Part shown: positions 43,001-51,251 of the stretch, in pieces
Layout: each line of letters begins with the position of its first letter
Numbering within the stretch: the stretch's first letter is position 1
Origin: a virus
Virus record (IMG/VR): IMGVR_UViG_3300007512_000015
Span: 1-64,000 of that record
Direction: 5' to 3' (one strand)
Length of the DNA: 64,000 nt
The notes under the pieces: model-generated
Database searches by the model: none
The model's input: only the letters and a program-made list of their open reading frames with translations
Told to the model about the DNA's origin: nothing
Program-made: the position numbers and the translations under genes

Positions 43001-45199
43001 TTTCTTGCTCTTGTACTTGGCTACGACGCGACGGGGGCTTGCCTCCTTGCCCTCCTCCACCTCTCGGGGGCGCACCCGGAACAGCTTCAACTCTTTGGGC
43101 TGCTTGCGGCCAGTTGGATTAGGCACCTGTTCGACGGTGATGATCACGTCACCCTTCTCGTTGGTGCTGAACCCATCAATGATCCCCCGCTTGTTCTTAT
43201 ACTTCCCGTACCAGATAGGATCGCCCTTGTTGACGGTGAACGTCTTGGCCCAGCGATGCCTCTGTAGGGCGTGTGAAGCCCTCCTCTCCATGATCCGCGC
43301 CACGCGAGGACTCCAAGCCTCGGGAACATCCATGAAGTCAGCCATATGGTCAGCAACTTCAACGCCGTAGAGGATGTCACTGGGCCAGTGGTAGCCTGCT
43401 TGCGCCCGACCCCACGCAATCTGGTCAACCAAATCAAAGTATTCAGCCGCATGTTCGGGGTCCAGGCGGCTTGATGCCTCTCCCAAGAGGAACGCTTGGA
43501 TGGCATGACCGCTTGGGTACGAAGGGGAGTGGGCCGTTTCTGAAGCAAGTGCCTCGAAGGGCTGTCCGATAGCGTCCCCTACCTGATATGGACGTGGGCG
43601 ATTGAAGTGCCACTTCAGCTTGGCGACGTGGGTTTTCGCCTGTTTGACCATCTCTCGCATCCACCTCTTATCGACTCGGACACCATGATCGCGCCACAGA
43701 CGATCAAAGAGATGGAGAATCTCCCCATCAGACTCCTTGATGAACTCTTCAGCTTCCGGGCGCTGTTCTTCAGCGAGTTCGCGTAGGTCTTGAAGCTCCT
43801 CAAGGGTTTCCTCCTGGTCGGGGGGCGGGATCAGGTGAAAATCCTCGAACGCGAGGGGAAATATGGGAGTGGGGGCTTCCATAGTTGCGCGGTCGGCATC
43901 CGAAGGGGTGCCGTAAACCAAAGCAGAGCTTGCCCGTCGGGGCAGTTGACGAGGCAGTTCCCGACGAACCCGCTGAACGAGCCTCGATGAAGAAGCCGCC
44001 AAAGAAGGATCTTCGAGGAGAAGGTCCCGCACAACCCTATTCAAGACGGGTGAAAAATCCCGCATTTCGTTTTGTCGATAGCCGTGCTCTTGCGCCAAAG
44101 CCAGGGTAGCCCCTCCCAAGGCACTGCCCGTCTGGCGCAACATACCCAAAAAATCCAAAGCGGCGTCACGATCCATAACAGACGTTACTTCCCGAAAACG
44201 CTTCTGCTGCGCTGCATCAAGGAAAGAGATTGGAGCGCCTACAGGGATGCCCACGTCCATCAGATCAAGCATGTAAGCAACACCCTTCTTTCTGGCGTGG
44301 CTCTCCATAAAGGACCGAAAGGGCTTGTTCTCCAGCATTATCTCCTTGATGACTGCGTTCACGCCAAGGCGATCCATGACATCAAGGGCTTTCTTGTATT
44401 GGGGGTTATCCAACACAATCTTCTGAAGAATGCTCTGGGTCTTGGAAGGGATGCGTTTGAGTCCCTTGGCCTGCCGGATAGCTGCTGCCTTCACGTCGGG
44501 CGGCAGCTTCATGCCGTACTTGAAGGCGAACTTGATGGTGCGGATGATCCGGGTGGGGTCCTGCGCGAATGTCTCGTCGGGGTCGCCAGGGCAGCGCATC
44601 TCGCGGTTTTTTAGATCCTTTAGACCACACCCCGTGAGGTCAATGATTTCGGCCTTGTCAGGGCCATTGGCGAGCGACAGCAGCGTCCACATCAATGTAT
44701 TGAACGTGAACTCGCGGCGAGAAATGTCGATCTCCATCGTGGTGGGTTCGACCCGTTCCGGCTTGTGTCCGGTGTACTCACCTGTCTGGGGGTCAACCGC
44801 GTACTCCTCCAAGCGAGCGTTGACGATCTCGATCTCCTCCCCCTCCATCTGATGGCCGTCAAGGCTCCAAGGACCCTCCACAGTGATATGAGAAACCATC
44901 AGGCTATCGGTCCACACCTTGGTAGGGGCGGGGATTGCACGGGCTACCTGCTGCGCCACCCAAGCGGCGTCACGATTCCCGCGCAGTGCGAGAGAATCCA
45001 CCACCATGTCTATGTCCTTGATGGGCTTCTCAAGCAGGAAGTTCCTGACGGCACCGCCGACGACGTAGACGTGCTGCGCTACCCCGGCCTTTCGGGTGAC
45101 TCGGGAGAGCCACTTCATCAAGGCCACCGATGCCTCTGTGGACATCTCGGCCTGCTTCAGTGTCGCTACCGCTTCAGGATTTGGGTGACGAGGAGCCAC
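40058..45199 (-). CDS. Trifunctional fusion: CCA-adding/poly(A) polymerase head, PAP2-type phosphatase, type IB topoisomerase
   Basis: 1713 residues, GTG start with GGGAG 6 bases upstream. Residues 40-280 are a nucleotidyltransferase head (VVGGAVRNFLL, D62-I-D64) followed by FTFNTLMWTLLSLANGPDKA and RIIRTIKFAFKYGMKLPPDV, as in tRNA CCA-adding enzymes. Residues about 475-640 match PAP2 phosphatases: K529-x6-R536-P, PSGH with S563 and H565, and R598-x5-H604-x3-D608. Residues about 745-1000 match poxvirus-like topoisomerase IB: R806 (RVGNE), K843 (GKSG), R903-x2-H906, Y962. The C-terminal 600 residues hold an ARRVAFRYRKAEEF motif (about 1143), HPGANKDDH, and helical Ala-rich sequence. It sits among virion genes, so it may be carried in the particle. 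Confidence 0.85.
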   Translation of the reverse strand: MAPRHPNPEAVATLKQAEMSTEASVALMKWLSRVTRKAGVAQHVYVVGGAVRNFLLEKPIKDIDMVVDSLALRGNRDAAWVAQQVARAIPAPTKVWTDSLMVSHITVEGPWSLDGHQMEGEEIEIVNARLEEYAVDPQTGEYTGHKPERVEPTTMEIDISRREFTFNTLMWTLLSLANGPDKAEIIDLTGCGLKDLKNREMRCPGDPDETFAQDPTRIIRTIKFAFKYGMKLPPDVKAAAIRQAKGLKRIPSKTQSILQKIVLDNPQYKKALDVMDRLGVNAVIKEIMLENKPFRSFMESHARKKGVAYMLDLMDVGIPVGAPISFLDAAQQKRFREVTSVMDRDAALDFLGMLRQTGSALGGATLALAQEHGYRQNEMRDFSPVLNRVVRDLLLEDPSLAASSSRLVQRVRRELPRQLPRRASSALVYGTPSDADRATMEAPTPIFPLAFEDFHLIPPPDQEETLEELQDLRELAEEQRPEAEEFIKESDGEILHLFDRLWRDHGVRVDKRWMREMVKQAKTHVAKLKWHFNRPRPYQVGDAIGQPFEALASETAHSPSYPSGHAIQAFLLGEASSRLDPEHAAEYFDLVDQIAWGRAQAGYHWPSDILYGVEVADHMADFMDVPEAWSPRVARIMERRASHALQRHRWAKTFTVNKGDPIWYGKYKNKRGIIDGFSTNEKGDVIITVEQVPNPTGRKQPKELKLFRVRPREVEEGKEASPRRVVAKYKSKKEVPKADGSGTTTVYEYGPRQVAQRHKEKAKRLEGLKASLSDLRGQVSEDMVSDDPETRLTALAVALLDKTYERVGNEKSADDRGHFGITTLRVSHLDLKDKKATFEYVGKSGVKQKKVVTDPQIIEVLKAAVDGKEGDERILCDGDDCQIRARHVNGYLKPFDITAKDLRGLHANEEMRVRLKDVRKKGESLPRGRKDRDKILKAEFKEALEAVAEAVGHQASTLRSQYLVPGLEDFYMKDGTVIDDLAKAASLGRDAGFRSWLMGIVSKSTVVKAIFEWGEQKLDGPADLPGGLVPEGYIWKMGGSWYASIGDGFRVQKYRSEREATRGVRFSRVAHTLLLKQATKSEAEREEEEAQRLVRKSPKKKPPRVDLERRHVEDSDSERDPDKEQDRKDTSHNFKDIAASMAARRVAFRYRKAEEFTEQEWKTYKSKHPGANKDDHTIRSIGEDGEDGGASEDTWEELSSDEQMDLLAEGAGTEFGKIQDEYPNTTITEEDVQDMMMEQAAEGVDPFSPAAAKERKDQIKSQAAMDSASNNLVLLTQSFGGDGSEKVESALQGLKGDDRATFLESYEKAQETAKARDSAVRGDPAARKELLTLAESLDAVLASIKDGNPGVMGEVLALFEYASKVLFNPSLIDPANPVSDSQGVVTGDDLAKSKKRSATHAANAFERFKEASPEERAHSREALAQQLEGLPDGSAAKVELQGVVSGLLAASALHDGEEATGVGPTMQLLVKALDKAGAAGPDGALFAPVGGDLSTPEAQEGIRAALTDVLDEDWGSLVEEDDPIFPIAELLSDESADLGMEDKQFLRTIIADYLTDEITVVEEATREDHQKDEPTTGDVKQSLKERRKKDKSRMTSALRDAKGQFLDQSAIDEAQGSGAKQDDEDADTSAESEGAGSEDTEEKKEEGAERKKGFFAALLDAIFPDSRKDKWQAIVEGDEPESSTEKTALDRYDLQPWDTSKLPTGNSVPLDAR

Positions 45200-45202
45200 A
45201 GG

Positions 45203-47365
45203 TCACTCCCACAGGAAGCCACCCAAGACGATTTCACCAATCTTCTCGTTTTCGGGGAGCGGGGCCAGTTCTACCTCGTCCTCGAAATCCGCACTGCGAA
45301 GGTTGTATTCATCCGGGTCATAGGTAGCGCCGAACAGGGAAGCAATACCTTCCGCATCCGTCTGGTCTGCCCCGGTGATGTTGGCCTTCTTGATGGACTT
45401 GATGTCTCCGGGAAGGTCCGAACGCTCCAGAAGCACCTTGTTGTAGGTGCTGCACTTCCGCGTGCCGCAGGAAAGTGTGCAAACTCGGGTACACCCTTGG
45501 CACCGGGAACTGGCCAGGACAGCAGGTAGCTGGTTGGATCGATGACGAAGGGCACCTGTCTCGCAACCTTTCACCCCTGTGGGAGCCATGTAGGCTTCGG
45601 AGTCAACGTAGAGAAATCCAGCAGCGCCCTCGTGGGTGTCGCGAATACTCTGAATCAATCCCGAAGCAGACTTGAGGATCCGGTTCGAGAAACGATGACG
45701 AAGCAGTTCAGTAAGCTCACTTCCGGCAGACCCTTGGGACATATGACGAGAGGCCCACTTGAGGACACCCTTGATCTCCGAAACAGAAACATCACCATCA
45801 GAAGCAGCCTTGGCGAGCGCCGCGTCCTTATCAGAAAGCTCCACAGCCTCCCGCACCTCGGGGGCACGTTCGTAAACATGACCATCATAGGAAGCGGCCT
45901 TGCTCTCTTCTTCGAGGGCACCGGTCTTTTCCAATGTTGGACGCAGCCGACGCACTGCTTCAGCAGCAAACTTCTGCGGAATCACCTTGTTGATAAAGGA
46001 CTTGAGGTAAGAACCGCGTGCGCCCTGCTCGATCTTCTCAATGACCTTTGCGATGCGCTGGTCCAGATCATCGGAGTTTCGGAAAGCGACGATTTCTCGG
46101 AGCCGTGCTTCAGAAGCCTCTTTGGCGTGGTCCTTACGGACAAGACGGAGATGCTGGCGCTTCTGGGCCGCCTCAACGGCGGTGTTAGGGGCACCCGTGA
46201 AACCAGAGGTCCCGTTACGACGAGCGTTCACCGCATCGAGAGCACGGGCCAACTTCTGGTTCGGCGTCAGATCGGCAGCCTGAATCTGCTCAACCAAGTC
46301 AGAGTCAATCATATTGCTCTGCTTCCAGAGTTGAAGCCGTCGATTCAACACGGCGTCTGTCACCTGGACTTCCGTGGGAGTGTTGTCGGCGGCCTTCAGG
46401 CTTGCCGCAGCCTCTTCAGAAGAAACCGTATCGCATACAGCCTTGTAACGAGGAAGACGCTCACCGCGTGCAACCGGCAACGAGGTCGGTGCAAGAAAGG
46501 CGGCCCGGAGGGCATCCTTTGCTGGAACGTCCGTAGCTACCCGATGCCCCGTAGCAAGCAACAAAGGCTTGTAGTGAGACAGGGCCTTGCTCCAAGGAAC
46601 CTCAAGGACGGCCTTCTTGCCCGTTACAGTGCAGCGACCGTTCTGGATATGAGTAGAACCAAAGTCCTGGCCCGAGACAAGGATGTACTCGGCTCCCTTG
46701 GCGGCCTTCAGAATCTCGTCGCGGTACTTCCCCTTTTCATAAGAGGGGTATGCGGCGGCACGAACAAAGACCTTTCCTGCAAGACCATGCTCGCTGCGGA
46801 TAATGGAAAGCCCCTTCTCGATTCGATCTGCATCCACGCCAGCGGCGATTCGGGACTGTTCGATGATCAGGCTGATGTCCTCACCAGCCGCAGAGCGCCG
46901 CATGGCCGTAACCAGAATGTCCGACAAGTCGCGTTCATTCATGGGGAGGCGCGTGTCAGGGGCCGACGCCTTGGCGTGGGCAAGATCCGTAGAGAACACC
47001 TGGATACCGTTAGTGCGGCGATCAACGCCCCAGGCTTCCTCAAGTTCCGGGATTCCCAAATCAACCGGGTTCTGGGGGAGACGCTCGGGGTCTTGTTCTG
47101 CATCGGCAAGCCAAGACAGGTCGGCCAACTCGGCCTCCTTCATCATCTCCTGGACGCCCATGTCTGATTCAGCAACGCGCTCCAGCCCAGTAGGCAACGC
47201 GGGAGGAGGCATCAACTCGGGATCCAGGACGCCTTCAAGGACGCCTTGGTTGTAGTGCATGTCCTCAAACCCAGGCATACCGTAGTTGGAGCCAAGGGTA
47301 GGGGTGAGGAGGTCAGCCGGAAGGTGACTCTCCCCCAAAACATCGAGGGGCTTGTCGCTACTCAC
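45203..47365 (-). CDS. Large virion-associated protein with cysteine cluster
   Basis: 720 residues, GTG start; the end nearly touches the start of the fusion gene (3 bases apart). No known domain by eye. Features: an alpha/beta region at about 200-290 (VFVRAAAYPSYEKGKYRDEI, YILVSGQDFGSTHIQ), long helical stretches at 360-560, and near 640-665 a Cys cluster SSRCQGCTRVCTLSCGTRKC that may hold metal or an Fe-S cluster. The C-terminus is acidic and ends GEIVLGGFLWE. Probably translated together with the fusion protein. Function unknown. Confidence 0.55.
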   Translation of the reverse strand: MSSDKPLDVLGESHLPADLLTPTLGSNYGMPGFEDMHYNQGVLEGVLDPELMPPPALPTGLERVAESDMGVQEMMKEAELADLSWLADAEQDPERLPQNPVDLGIPELEEAWGVDRRTNGIQVFSTDLAHAKASAPDTRLPMNERDLSDILVTAMRRSAAGEDISLIIEQSRIAAGVDADRIEKGLSIIRSEHGLAGKVFVRAAAYPSYEKGKYRDEILKAAKGAEYILVSGQDFGSTHIQNGRCTVTGKKAVLEVPWSKALSHYKPLLLATGHRVATDVPAKDALRAAFLAPTSLPVARGERLPRYKAVCDTVSSEEAAASLKAADNTPTEVQVTDAVLNRRLQLWKQSNMIDSDLVEQIQAADLTPNQKLARALDAVNARRNGTSGFTGAPNTAVEAAQKRQHLRLVRKDHAKEASEARLREIVAFRNSDDLDQRIAKVIEKIEQGARGSYLKSFINKVIPQKFAAEAVRRLRPTLEKTGALEEESKAASYDGHVYERAPEVREAVELSDKDAALAKAASDGDVSVSEIKGVLKWASRHMSQGSAGSELTELLRHRFSNRILKSASGLIQSIRDTHEGAAGFLYVDSEAYMAPTGVKGCETGALRHRSNQLPAVLASSRCQGCTRVCTLSCGTRKCSTYNKVLLERSDLPGDIKSIKKANITGADQTDAEGIASLFGATYDPDEYNLRSADFEDEVELAPLPENEKIGEIVLGGFLWE

Positions 47366-48608
47366 CGTTCACCTCCATAAACCGTGCAAGCACACGGGCG
47401 GTGCTTCCGGGGATTCCTGCCATGCGCTGACGCCTCTCGATTTCTCGAAGAAGGTCCTCCTCGTCGTCCGAGACTGCTTTCACAAGTGCAGGCATGTACT
47501 TCTTGATATGCTTTTCAATAAGGACCGCGTCATCGACAGGGTTGCCGACCCACCTGTGCCGAACCAAACCGGGCGAACGCTTGTCGTTATACCCGTCGAT
47601 AATGAACTGAATGTTCGTGCCATCGGGCATGAATCGAAACTCTGCGGTGGCCCCCTCGTCCAAGACGCCCCAGTTGAAAAGCACGACCTTTCCCGGCTCT
47701 GAAACCAACTCGTAACCAGAAGGGACTCGAACACGACGGCTCTCAACCGCCTTGCCAAGAGTCCAGCGGTCATCTCCGCGCATGTAGTCGATGCCTGCCC
47801 ATGCAGCCGTCTTGCGGCGAACCGTCTGGGCTGCGCGTGGCCTTGGAGTGTCCGAACCAATGCCCTTCACAAACCCCTCCAGGCTTCGGAGGGCAGTCTT
47901 GACTGCTTTGAACTCCCGGCTTCGGGAAGATCCGGTGGGGAGGTCTTTTCCAAGCTCAATGAGAAGATCCGTCATCGCATACGCTTTATCGAGCGGGGTG
48001 TCCCCCCGATAGGACAAAGTACCAGCGGTCTTGCCGAACTCGTCTTCCTCTTCCTCGTCGGCCCAGCCGGTGGGGTCCTCTCGGATTTCTTCGGCTTCCT
48101 CAACGATCTCCCGAACCTCATCCCGATCACGCGGATCAAGAGTGTCCTCGGCAGGATCCCAGTGAGGGGCTGCCATCTCGTCATAGATGGTGTCGGTGAA
48201 AGCAGACAGGGCCTCGGAACAGTTCATCAACTGCCGACGCATCTCGGAAACTTTCTGGATGTACCCCTTACCGCCAAGGCTGCCGTCAGGGCTAACGTCG
48301 CGGCTCTTGATCTTGAGAAAGCGGTCGTGAGCAGACGAAACATGGCCCAGAGCCATAAGCGCAGAGCGCATCGTCGTTGCCAGGGGCTTCAGGTACTTGG
48401 GATCAAACACGAAGTCGGACGTGATTTGGCGCTCGCTGGGACCAGGGCTTCCCCAACCCCACTCGTTCTTGTCACCGCCACGGTCCTTGATGAAGCGAAC
48501 CTCACCAGCAGTGCGGGACATGGAAGCCGTCTTCTGGCCGTCAGCAGACGCACCAAGCCGCTGCTTGCGGGTATGGGCTTTCGCGATGCGTGCTGGGTCA
48601 GGGCGCAT
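47358..48608 (-). CDS. Predicted virion protein with RIAKAH start
   Basis: 416 residues from MRPDPARIAKAHTRKQRLGA, with AGGAG 9 bases upstream. The N-terminal motif is a variant of RVAARY. Residues 60-230 are helical and acidic; YAMTDLLIELGKDLPTGSSR resembles the LPKGS motif of the gene at 32870. Residues about 260-350 form a beta domain (DDRWTLGKAVESRRVRVPSG, EFRFMPDGTNIQFIIDGYND). Ends with TARVLARFMEVNGE, again motif-like. The stop overlaps the next start. Probably structural. Confidence 0.55.
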   Translation of the reverse strand: MRPDPARIAKAHTRKQRLGASADGQKTASMSRTAGEVRFIKDRGGDKNEWGWGSPGPSERQITSDFVFDPKYLKPLATTMRSALMALGHVSSAHDRFLKIKSRDVSPDGSLGGKGYIQKVSEMRRQLMNCSEALSAFTDTIYDEMAAPHWDPAEDTLDPRDRDEVREIVEEAEEIREDPTGWADEEEEDEFGKTAGTLSYRGDTPLDKAYAMTDLLIELGKDLPTGSSRSREFKAVKTALRSLEGFVKGIGSDTPRPRAAQTVRRKTAAWAGIDYMRGDDRWTLGKAVESRRVRVPSGYELVSEPGKVVLFNWGVLDEGATAEFRFMPDGTNIQFIIDGYNDKRSPGLVRHRWVGNPVDDAVLIEKHIKKYMPALVKAVSDDEEDLLREIERRQRMAGIPGSTARVLARFMEVNGE

Positions 48609-48634
48609 GGGCACACTCTCCTACGAAACAGAAC

Positions 48635-48652
48635 AGAATAGGCGCTCTACCG
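48635..48652 (-). promoter_or_regulatory. Late-promoter-like element
   Basis: Reads CGGTAG-AGCGCC-TATTCT on the minus strand, 26 bases before the ATG at 48608. It would drive three large genes, including the 1713-residue fusion. Confidence 0.55.
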
Positions 48653-48660
48653 TACAAGGC

Positions 48661-49662
48661 TCATCCCTTGAGGGGTTGCCCTTCGTCATCGAAGAGGCGT
48701 TCAATAAGGAAACCCTCACCGTCGGCGGTCACGGACCACAGATCATTGGTGCTCTTGTGGACCAGATGCCCGTCCGCAGCTTTGAGGAAATCCGTGAGGT
48801 TGCCCAAGTTCGACACGCGGATCGTCTTGGCCGCCTTGCCGAGCGACTTCAGTTCCTTCTGCATCTCGGCCATCTGCCCGATCTCTTTCTCGATCTTCTG
48901 CACCACGGCCATTTGCTTGTCAGTAGGGGCGAAACCCTTGTCAGCCATCTGCTTCAGCAAGCCCTTCAAGAACTTGCTGTCAGGCTTCTTCTTGACCAGG
49001 GCCTTGATCTTCTCGAAGTCAGCCTTGAGATCAGAGGCGGCTTTGTGTTTCTTCAGCGCAGATACAGCATCCCCCACGGAGCCAATGCTGATGTCCATTT
49101 TGATTTTCTTGGGGCGTTTATCCGAAGTCCAAACATCAATGGTGTTCTTGTCCCCGTGTTTGACAAACATGACCATGCGACCATCCCCGAGATCCCACAT
49201 CTGCTGCTTCTTGTTGAAGAATGCCTTGGGGAACTTCTTTGCAACCGCCTTGCCCAGTTCCCCCGTATCCATAGAGGCAAAATCCTTTGCGGTCTTGCCC
49301 TGTTTCGCCAATCGCAAGTGTTCCGCATGAATGGCCCGAAACTTACCATCATCCCACTGCACGAAGACTTTGCCGTCATGATTGGTGATGTCACCGTTGG
49401 CTGATTTGACGTTCACAACTTCACCGATAGCACCCTTTGGAGGCGGGTTTTCGTAAGTCATGTACGCGCCAAGGCCGCCTGTAAAGGACACCTTGGTTCC
49501 TGCTTCAGTGCTCAGAGGAAGCGCATTGGCCGCCCTGGAAACATCCGTGAGATCCCGCACCGAATCAAAACTCTGGCCTGACACCTTCTCGGAAAGGTGT
49601 CGGTCAATGGCGCTCGGGATTGTCCCGGTGAAGATGCCTGTATTGTCCCAAAAGTTGCTCAT
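48661..49662 (-). CDS. Large-phage conserved protein with SH3-like domain
   Basis: 333 residues. An SH3/KOW-like domain at about 65-120 (PPPKGAIGEVVNVKSANGDI, KVFVQWDDGKFRAIHAEHLR). Then a Lys-rich helical part. The C-terminus, NLGNLTDFLKAADGHLVHKS followed by DLWSVTADGEGFLIERLFDD, is a motif I recall in structural proteins of large phages (L..DFL....LVHKS..DLW.....G..VIERLFD). No catalytic motif. Likely virion. Confidence 0.6.
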   Translation of the reverse strand: MSNFWDNTGIFTGTIPSAIDRHLSEKVSGQSFDSVRDLTDVSRAANALPLSTEAGTKVSFTGGLGAYMTYENPPPKGAIGEVVNVKSANGDITNHDGKVFVQWDDGKFRAIHAEHLRLAKQGKTAKDFASMDTGELGKAVAKKFPKAFFNKKQQMWDLGDGRMVMFVKHGDKNTIDVWTSDKRPKKIKMDISIGSVGDAVSALKKHKAASDLKADFEKIKALVKKKPDSKFLKGLLKQMADKGFAPTDKQMAVVQKIEKEIGQMAEMQKELKSLGKAAKTIRVSNLGNLTDFLKAADGHLVHKSTNDLWSVTADGEGFLIERLFDDEGQPLKG

Positions 49663-49671
49663 GGCTTACCT

Positions 49672-51243
49672 CTAAATATCTCGAAGCACGACGTAGTTGA
49701 CGGTCGCGGTTATCGGTGTCGCGGGGCCTGCTACCTCGGCCAAATCAAATGATGCAGCAAGTTTGTTCTGAACCCCCACGACGCCTCCCCCTGGCTGTTC
49801 TGAAACAACGGTGTAGAGCGCGTCAGGCTGGGGGATGTCGAAAGTGATTGTCTCGGAAGCCGAGGCAACAAACGCCTGGGATCCAATGATCCGGGACTCT
49901 GCGAGGGTAGGGGTCCCCCCAGAAATCGCCAGGGTTCCTCGTTCCGTATTGCGGAACGTAGCTGCTGTAGTAGTCCCAAGAGTTGTAGCCCCGCCCACCA
50001 CACAGTTGTTGAGAGCCAAGGTTTGGTCACCATCCTGGGCCAGCACGCTGATGTCGGGGCAGTTGGAAATAGTGAGGGAACCCAGACCAACCAGATTGCA
50101 AGAGAGGTCATGGATACGGCCACAGTTCAAAATCTGATACTCGGAGGTCGTGTCGTTGGGTTGATCCAGGGTGTTGTCGTAAGCGAGTTGGAAATCATTT
50201 GTCCACTCGACACCTTCCAACAAAACCTGGGCCGTATTGGATGCCTGAAACACGGACGTAGCAGCCGAACCTCGGAAGGTTCCACCGCGCACTCGAATAT
50301 GGTTCGCGGTATCTGCGTTGACCTGGAAGCACCCCGCTCCTGAAGCAACCAGGACACAATCCTCAATGGTCAAAGCACCGTTTGCCACAAGGTTCCCGGA
50401 GGAACCGCCTCCCGCCAGGGTTGCGCCAGAGGGAACCAAGTCCAACGGCACTGCTACGGATACCGCCAAAGTGATCGCGTTGCCCGTAACGCCTGCCGTT
50501 ACAGCGGTGAATGTCACCACGTTCAGAGCAGAGGTCGCGGTCACAACATCAGTGAAGCTGTTCGCGCTATCCATGACCGCTTCAGCAATCTCGGCAGCGA
50601 TGATGTCAGTGGTAGCGCCGTTGACCGAGAAATCATCGGAACCGGAGGTCCGGGTTCCAGAAACTCCTGTGAGAACCACGCCTCCCACAGTGATGGTGTC
50701 TCCTGCCGTAAGCGGTGCGTTGTCTACATCGACAGTCCCAGAGGCGAAAGTATCAGCCCCGAGAACATAGACGCAGGCATCTCCCGCATGGGTGTTCTCA
50801 ATCTCCAAGCCCTTGAGCAGCACGTTCTGCGGGGTCGAGGTTGATTCAGCCTTGATGGTCAGGGTGTGGGTCCCTGTAAGATTCACCAGCTTGGCCCCGC
50901 CAAGACCGACGATGTAAACGCCGTCCCGCGTAAGGGTCAAATCTTCCGTGTAGACCCCCGGCATCACCAGGACGAGGGAGGGCACCAAAGCAGTGGAAGA
51001 GGCAGGGATAGCATCCAACGCTGACTGGACCGTTGTATAAGCAGCGCCGTCACCGGCACGGCCCACGACGAAGACTCCCGTGATGTTACGGATTCCAACA
51101 AGATTCGGGAGCAGGACACCAGACGTGACCACCGCATCGACAAACTGCATGGCTCCGTCAGTGGAGTCACGGTCAATGGTGATGGTGTCTCCAGACCCAG
51201 GTTCAATCTGGAGAACATCTACAAGCCAAGGGGGTTGAGCCAT
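49672..51243 (-). CDS. Right-handed beta-helix virion protein with inserted Ig-like domain
   Basis: 523 residues. YTTVQSALDAIPASS, LVMPGVYTEDLTLTRDGVYI and VGLGGAKLVNLTGTHTLTI are the pectate-lyase-like helix entry, common in tailspikes. At about 165-285 a separate domain is inserted (TVDVDNAPLTAGDTITVGGV, AEIAEAVMDSANSFTDVVTA, TAGVTGNAITLAVS), close to repeats in the protein at 11729. The helix then resumes (LTIEDCVLVASGAGCFQVNA, LTISNCPDISVLAQDGDQTL). No clear acidic catalytic pair; likely structural/adhesive. Confidence 0.65.
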   Translation of the reverse strand: MAQPPWLVDVLQIEPGSGDTITIDRDSTDGAMQFVDAVVTSGVLLPNLVGIRNITGVFVVGRAGDGAAYTTVQSALDAIPASSTALVPSLVLVMPGVYTEDLTLTRDGVYIVGLGGAKLVNLTGTHTLTIKAESTSTPQNVLLKGLEIENTHAGDACVYVLGADTFASGTVDVDNAPLTAGDTITVGGVVLTGVSGTRTSGSDDFSVNGATTDIIAAEIAEAVMDSANSFTDVVTATSALNVVTFTAVTAGVTGNAITLAVSVAVPLDLVPSGATLAGGGSSGNLVANGALTIEDCVLVASGAGCFQVNADTANHIRVRGGTFRGSAATSVFQASNTAQVLLEGVEWTNDFQLAYDNTLDQPNDTTSEYQILNCGRIHDLSCNLVGLGSLTISNCPDISVLAQDGDQTLALNNCVVGGATTLGTTTAATFRNTERGTLAISGGTPTLAESRIIGSQAFVASASETITFDIPQPDALYTVVSEQPGGGVVGVQNKLAASFDLAEVAGPATPITATVNYVVLRDI

Positions 51244-51251
51244 CTTCTACC

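Noticed and set aside
45542-47167. 541-codon open frame on the plus strand
   Set aside because: Lies antisense inside the 720-residue gene; no ribosome site and no recognisable domain. The minus-strand gene fits the coupled operon.
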